64,000 bases of DNA from Calendula officinalis (taxonomy: Eukaryota > Streptophyta > Magnoliopsida > Asterales > Asteraceae), in the NCBI GenBank assembly GCA_963853835.1, contig OY970832.1, forward strand, positions 31,446,208 through 31,510,207. The letters are read 5' to 3'. Shown here piece by piece: positions 58,436 to 64,000 of this stretch. The notes beneath the pieces are model-generated. The model was not told the origin of the DNA and made no database searches. It saw nothing but the letters and a program-made list of their open reading frames with translations. Position 1 is the first letter of the stretch. Every line of letters starts with the position of its first letter. The position numbers and the translations under genes were made by a program.

Positions 58436-61400
58436 TTGACCACTTGGGTCAACCTCCTAGATCACTTGGTTCGAACCATACTGACCAAGAACATGAATTT
58501 GTTCTTGACCGGTTAAACCGTCTAGCTAGTTTAATCCCTAATGCGGAACTGAGATTAAACTTAATCCTTAAACCTTAAAGGATTGGGATCTTGGAAATCT
58601 AGATTAGATTAACAATGAACAAACCTTGTACGAAAAACCCGAACACACACAGTGCTTGTGTGGTTCGTTCGCCCATCACCAAGAACCCTAGGGTTCTTGA
58701 TTGAGTTCGTCCAAGAGGGGAGAAGGGAGAAAAAGGTTTTCTCAAAACATACCTTAATCTTTCTTAAGTTAGTCCACTGATGATGAACACAACGAGAAAC
58801 CTTCTAGTTGGTTAATGCAATGAACTTGGATCTTCAAGAACTATGAAGAACACGAAGAACACGAAGAACAATTGAAGAACACAAAGACTTGTGTTCTTCC
58901 TTGATCTCGGACGAATGGGAGGGAGTATGGGGGCTAGGGTTTCGGTTTTTGGAGCAAGCAATAAGGGAACCCCATGCCTTCTATTTATAATAGAAAGACT
59001 TTCACTTAGGGCCCTTCTAGTTTAATTAATATTAATCATTAATTAAACTTATCCTTTTACACTTTAAACCCTTATAGTTTATCTAGTTATTATTGTTACA
59101 CTTAATTATTAAATGTCTAGTATTATACACTCAATATTTCGGTACCCATATACACGAAATATATTCTTGTATTTATACTTTTAATAATTGAGTATATAAT
59201 AAACTTTATATAATCTAAACAATAATATTATCCAAACACTATATGATTTAATAGCTTTAAATCATATTATGGATAATCTATAATTAACACATTGTATATT
59301 TACTCAACTAATAAATGTACAAATACTTGTATTAATTAGTTAGGTAAACTAATCTAGTAATAAGTCAAACTTGACTTAATACTTAATTGATTCATAAAGG
59401 ACTATTATGAATCATTCCTCTTCCAAGTATCATTACATATCTTTACTCGAATAACATGCACTCACTTGTGTGACCCTTAAGTGTTTCGTAGGCATGGATG
59501 TATCATCATAGGTTGACTAAGTGTGCAGATAAATCCTTCAGACTCCCACTTGTGCAAGTTTGTAACCTTTATCTTAATGATACGAGCTACAGTGGTCTTC
59601 TAGATGGGCATGTTGGTAACCAACCCCATAAAAACAGCTTTGTGTAACCCATGTATAGTTTCTTGAAAAAATCTTTAATAACGTCTCCTAGTAAAGAACA
59701 CTCTGTCTCTACTTCTTGGGCAACTATGTTAGGTTTATCCTTTGCAGCACGATATTTGTGATAACGAATTCGAGCATGGTAGAAAATATCAACTCCTGTA
59801 TTCGAAATCATTTAATGACTTCTTGATTCAAACTGTTGTGATAAACGACAAAGAACAAATCAGTTCGTTTGGGCATGGCCATGCACTTTCCAGTTATCAT
59901 CATGTCAAAGGACCTATAAATATCTCTCCTAAAAAGGAGGTGCAATTGCCATCTTGTTATATTTCGATTCAAAATACAAATTCCTTTGTACCCATTAAAG
60001 CCTCGTATGACAACCATATTTCAGAATTGTCTAAGACGAACCAAAGCACATTAGTCAATGTATCCCAAACCAAATACATATGGCTTAAGGACAATCCTAG
60101 TGAATAATACTTTTGAACTTTTCAACCACGAAGTATTATCACGGTGGTCAATCCAATATCCGTCGAGCTCCAACAGAATATCACCGATATTTGGTTTACA
60201 CAAAACTTGTGTAGTTATCTTCGAAGAACTTCGAATCTACCACCAAATACCGCGATGACGTTAACGTCCCATCGAGGTTCCCACCAAGACGAGTAGTCAC
60301 GGATTTATACCTTTTTGAATAAATAGACTTTTATTCATGGATATTGTAAAACGTACAAATTCTGAATAATAATGATACTAACTCATGTATTATTCCTCAC
60401 TGGACATAGATACTGAAATATTACTGGATCATTACTTATTCTTTGCGTTTGTGTTGATTGCTCAATGACTCCTTAATTGTAACTTTTATCACTAATTACA
60501 ATTAGTCATTTCTATTAAACTAAAGACATAAGACGAGTATTTACGAATACTATTACTTTTGTCTTTGCTAGATATTGTTCATGTAACACTTAGAACATAT
60601 TCTAGTCTTGCCTTTTTACATGATTCGGCAAACATAGGAGGATTGGAAAATTACTCCTTTAGTTTCTAGAATCTATAAAACTTGCCTTGTAACTAAATCT
60701 CTTTTTGGTACTTGATTTGTAGAAATTCTTACTAGTTAAAGAAATTTCCTAAAATGATTATCTTGTTCACTGGAATGTGAGCATCCTATTAGATATGCAA
60801 TAATTAGTCACAAGACTTGTGACCAAGCTATTAGGTTTGCAATAATCTAATCAATGATCATTTATTTCTCTTAACTCTTTGTCTAACGACTTGGTAAAAC
60901 CTTGTTGTTAATGTCCTAACTAACTTTACTATATTCATTAGTACCTCTAGTGAATATGTTAGTCATAGCTCCCACTAAATTTTATGGAAAATAAGCATTA
61001 CTTAAACTACTATTTTTGACCTAGTCAAATCTTATAGCTTAACCCTTTAAGAATTAATCAATTATCAAAGTCATCCTTTGGATTTGCGAATTACCAATAT
61101 TCCTTTTAAGGGAATTATGACTCTCATTAATTACTGTATCTAACAAGTATAAGACACTTGAAACGATACTTTCAATTCTTAAGTGTATTAGTATCTTTTA
61201 AGAATCTTATTTAATACCAAAGTCATTTCTTGGATTTTTCAAATATCCATTATTCCTATTAGGGAATTATGACTTGATTAAATATTGTATGTATTGCAAG
61301 TATAAAAGACTCGTAATAATACCTATTAATTCTTAAATACTTTAATATAGTTTGTCTCTTTTAAGAGTTCATTTAATGTCTAAGTCATCTTACTTGGATT

Positions 61401-62037
61401 TTACGAATATCCAATTATTCCTATTAAGGAATTATGACTTCATTAAATTCCTTTATTACAAGTATAAAAGACTTGTAATAATATTCTTTAAAGTCTATCT
61501 TGATTATATCCAATATAATCATACTATATTAATACTAACACTTTGAAACTTACTATCATAAGTAACCATTACTTAAGATGTTTCAACTAGGTTCAATAAC
61601 TTTTGAACCTTATGCTTCTCATAAAATCTCTTAAATACTTTAGAAGAAAAACTTCTAATTTATAGTATCTAAGTATTTAGCTTATAAAACATTACTCATA
61701 CAACAATCAAACAAGTATAAAACATGAAATATAAAGTAAATCAAAACTTGACTTACAACCTAGTCATAAAACCTTGACTAGTGTAATCATCACACATGCA
61801 CACACATAATATAATTCAACCATGGATTCTTATTAAAACCAAAGAAAAACTTGTTTTAACATAATAAAAAATTATCGAACAAAAAGAAATTGTTTTTACT
61901 GAATCCAAAAAATACTGAATTATAAAATCTTGGAGCTTGTGGAATCACCATCTCATGCTAGTCACGTTCACTTTCCATCTCCTCCTACAATAAACGATTG
62001 CAAAAGTTAGATTACTCGTAATGTACTTTACAAGTAT
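58436..62037 (-). mobile_element. Region H: probable 3' LTR and non-coding 3' part of a minus-strand Copia-like element
   Basis: On the minus strand, downstream of the H gag, I see no protease, integrase or RT. A TATAAATAG box (complement of 58980-58990) and the abrupt end of the gag remnant at about 58436 suggest that a 3' LTR ends near there. A purine-rich AAGTGGGAG is near 59546. The rest is AT-rich, with GTATAAAAGACTTG-type repeats between about 61140 and 61480. LTR ends are not resolved because the partner LTR is outside the window. Confidence 0.45.
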
Positions 62038-62949
62038 CTAAAAGTGATTAAGAAGTGTGGTTGTGTTACCTGAGGAACTTGCGTTTCCTCCACCACCACT
62101 TGCACCCTTTGGACAATTCCTTTTCCAATGCCCAGCCTCACCACACTTGAAGCACCGATTCTCGGTCCTCGCTGTGTTAGGATTAAACTTCTTGACCTTT
62201 TGTTTGACACTTTTACCATTTGGCACTCCTTGGTTAGGATTGGTTTTACCCTTTCCTTTGCCACCATGCCCTTTCCTCTTCTTGCCACCACCACTGCTAT
62301 TACCGATCATTAGAACATCCTTAGACTTAGTCCCCAAACTCAATTCAGCTGTCTTGAGCATGGAATGTAGCTCAGCAATGGATTTCTCCATATTATGCAT
62401 ATTGTAGTTGACTACAAAAGGCTTGTAGTCATCAGACAATGAATTGAGTATAGTGTCTGTTGCCATTTGCAACGGTATGGGGTGACCAAGTCTAGCCAGG
62501 TGATCCATGTGTCCTTTCATTTTCATGACATGGGCACTCACCGGCGTTCCTTTGACCATCTTGCAAGAGTTGAAGGCTCGATTGATGTCGAACCTCTCAG
62601 TGCGAGCTTGCTCTTGAAATGAATCCCTAAGTTGCTGGATCATCTCAAATGCAGGCACATCCATAAGTCCTACTTGTAATTCTGGACTCATGGTTGCGAG
62701 CATCAAACAGCTCACATCGAGCGCATCACTGACATGCTTATCATAAGCTTGCCTTGCTTCAGCTCTAGCATTAGCGGCAGGGACATTAGGTACTGCTCTT
62801 TCCAAGACATACCACTTTCTTTCATTCCTGAGCACAATGCGAAGATTGCACTCCCAATTGAGAAAGTTTGACCCAGTCAACTTGTCTTTTTCGAGGATTG
62901 AGCGAAGTGAGAGATTGTTGGTACTTGTCGTTGTGGTTGTTGCTGCCCT
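62038..62949 (-). CDS. gag: gag of H (UBN2-type with one zinc knuckle)
   Basis: Open from 62949 to the stop at 62038, about 303 codons: NNLSLRSILEKDKLTGSNFLNWECNLRIVLRNE, the gag core with KMVKGTPVSAHVMKMKGHMDHLARLG, a Gly/Lys-rich basic stretch and the knuckle CFKCGEAGHWKRNC. No in-frame ATG exists before the first conserved residues. The frame is bounded upstream by TAG AGG GCA. Either the start ATG became AGG, or this TAG is a splice acceptor (a TACTAAT branch-like site at 62971-62977). No pol follows, so it is gag-only. Confidence 0.82.
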   Translation of the reverse strand, partial: RAATTTTTSTNNLSLRSILEKDKLTGSNFLNWECNLRIVLRNERKWYVLERAVPNVPAANARAEARQAYDKHVSDALDVSCLMLATMSPELQVGLMDVPAFEMIQQLRDSFQEQARTERFDINRAFNSCKMVKGTPVSAHVMKMKGHMDHLARLGHPIPLQMATDTILNSLSDDYKPFVVNYNMHNMEKSIAELHSMLKTAELSLGTKSKDVLMIGNSSGGGKKRKGHGGKGKGKTNPNQGVPNGKSVKQKVKKFNPNTARTENRCFKCGEAGHWKRNCPKGASGGGGNASSSGNTTTLLNHF

Positions 62950-64000
62950 CTACAAATCAAACCCAGTTTAATTAGTAATCATCAATAAACATTCTCTAAA
63001 ATATATTATAAACCCATAATTGATATTTTAGGCCTAGGTTCCATATTTCATATTCTCGCCGCAAGGTTTGGGCACTTCCCGACGAGACATGCTATTTCTG
63101 GTAGGTAACATCCTTACCGATCGTATCAAAACTTGACACGATTCCTAGGGGTCGTAGAATCTTTAGACTTATTACAACTTTGTACAATCTAATCGTACAT
63201 TTCTAAGTTAGTAATAAAGTCTAGTATGTTTATTCTACTCAAGTATTTTTTGGGCCGGGACTCCCGATTATCTCCAAAGTTGATCAGACCATCTAAGACA
63301 GTGCGATGCTCTGCGCCGGGACTCCTGATTATCACAGAACCTTACGCACCCTAACATTCGCAATGATTTGAATCTATATCTAAGGTTCTTTATCCTTACA
63401 ATATGAATATCGTTTAACAAGTGAGGTGTTCCATTAGGTGGATAGTACTTAGATCTAAGATTTTCTTGGGTTTGTTTAAGTCTTGAACTAAAACTTAAAC
63501 CTTATTCCAATCTTAATCCTTGTTTAAAATGTGTGACTTGTAGATTCAAGAAATCTACAAGACACCTTTTTAAACCTTAAGAACTTTTTCTTAAAACTTA
63601 TAGTTTCAAGAATTTGCGCGTTTTATATGTATACCTAAAAACGAGGTGTACAGAACGCATCACTAGGTTTTGTGGAAAACCTTATCTAGAATAAAACTTA
63701 CTTGTTTTATTTTTCTTGAAAAACTTAAAACTTACGCTAAAATTTTAATCCTTTTATAATTCATAGACTTGAATCATAAACCTAGTTTAACACACCTAGT
63801 TTTTCATATGTTTAATAATGAAATCAAACATTTGTTTTCACTTACTAGATTTCACCAAAACTTATGTCTTAGCGACACACTTATAAACGTTGTGATTTTC
63901 TTGTGTAGCTCCCACTAGCTCCAACAACCATGATGGAACTTGAGCTAACACAATCACCGGTTTATACTTGGTTAAACTAATAAACTTATTATATAAAGAC
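62950..64000 (-). mobile_element. Leader region of H, running off the window
   Basis: Non-coding. It has two related stretches with GCCGGGACTCC (about 63254 and 63316, complement in sense). No primer-binding site or LTR end is found before the window stops. Confidence 0.4.

Noticed and set aside
59587..60107. Open frames of 74 and 121 residues on opposite strands
   Set aside because: They overlap each other, match no Copia domain I know and lie in AT-rich 3' sequence of H.

Overview
This window looks like intergenic heterochromatin of a large plant genome. I found no host gene, rRNA, tRNA or CRISPR. Nearly all of it is LTR retrotransposons nested in one another. The evidence for a plant is Ty1/Copia and Ty3/Gypsy proteins, primer-binding sites complementary to initiator Met-tRNA, and 5-bp target-site duplications. 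The lineage is probably a eudicot; a resemblance to Asteraceae Copia elements is recalled rather than tested.

Layout. (1) 1-34224 is an array LTR-INT-LTR-INT-LTR of a non-coding, large-LTR element (family C, sense strand minus). It begins about 85 bp before the window. Two Sirevirus-like Copia elements of one family sit in its first LTR: A (84-11381, minus, TSD CATTT) and B (11508-18468, plus, 5' end and pol missing). A 1032-bp miniature LTR element lies at the same site, with the same TSD GATCA, in the first and second C LTRs (18554-19585 and 25351-26382) but not in the third. (2) 34225-34500 is an unassigned scrap. (3) 34501-54919 is a decayed Copia element E on the plus strand. It is split by D (36856-45281, minus, TSD AATTT, non-coding, nearly identical 2.9-kb LTRs) and by F (47290-53712, minus, TSD AAGAT, Gypsy gag only). 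(4) 54920-57610 is a C-related LTR fragment G. (5) 57640-58435 is a broken Copia gag. (6) 58436-64000 is a minus-strand Copia-like region H with gag and no pol.

Main points of interest. A and B carry, downstream of the pol position, a long additional gene of about 1070 codons in two exons. Its intron is about 690 bp and phase 1, with matching GT/AG sites in both copies, and a TATA box lies about 120 bp before its ATG. A/B DNA is also saturated with the word TCAGTAT/ATACTGA (about 46 copies in A and 28 in B by eye, none seen in C, D or F). A motif-rich element that encodes an unexplained protein recalls the VANDAL/VANC anti-silencing pairs of Arabidopsis. Separately, four unrelated families (A/B, C, D, F) each have, just upstream of the LTR TATA box, hairpins whose core is conserved while the pairing arms change together. 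In an LTR element this U3 segment is also transcribed near the 3' end of the genomic RNA, so a selected RNA structure is possible.

Limits. Boundaries ending in TG...CA with a TSD (A, D, F, the miniature elements) are firm. The right end of G, both ends of H and the exact deletion edges are approximate. All counts and identities were made by eye.
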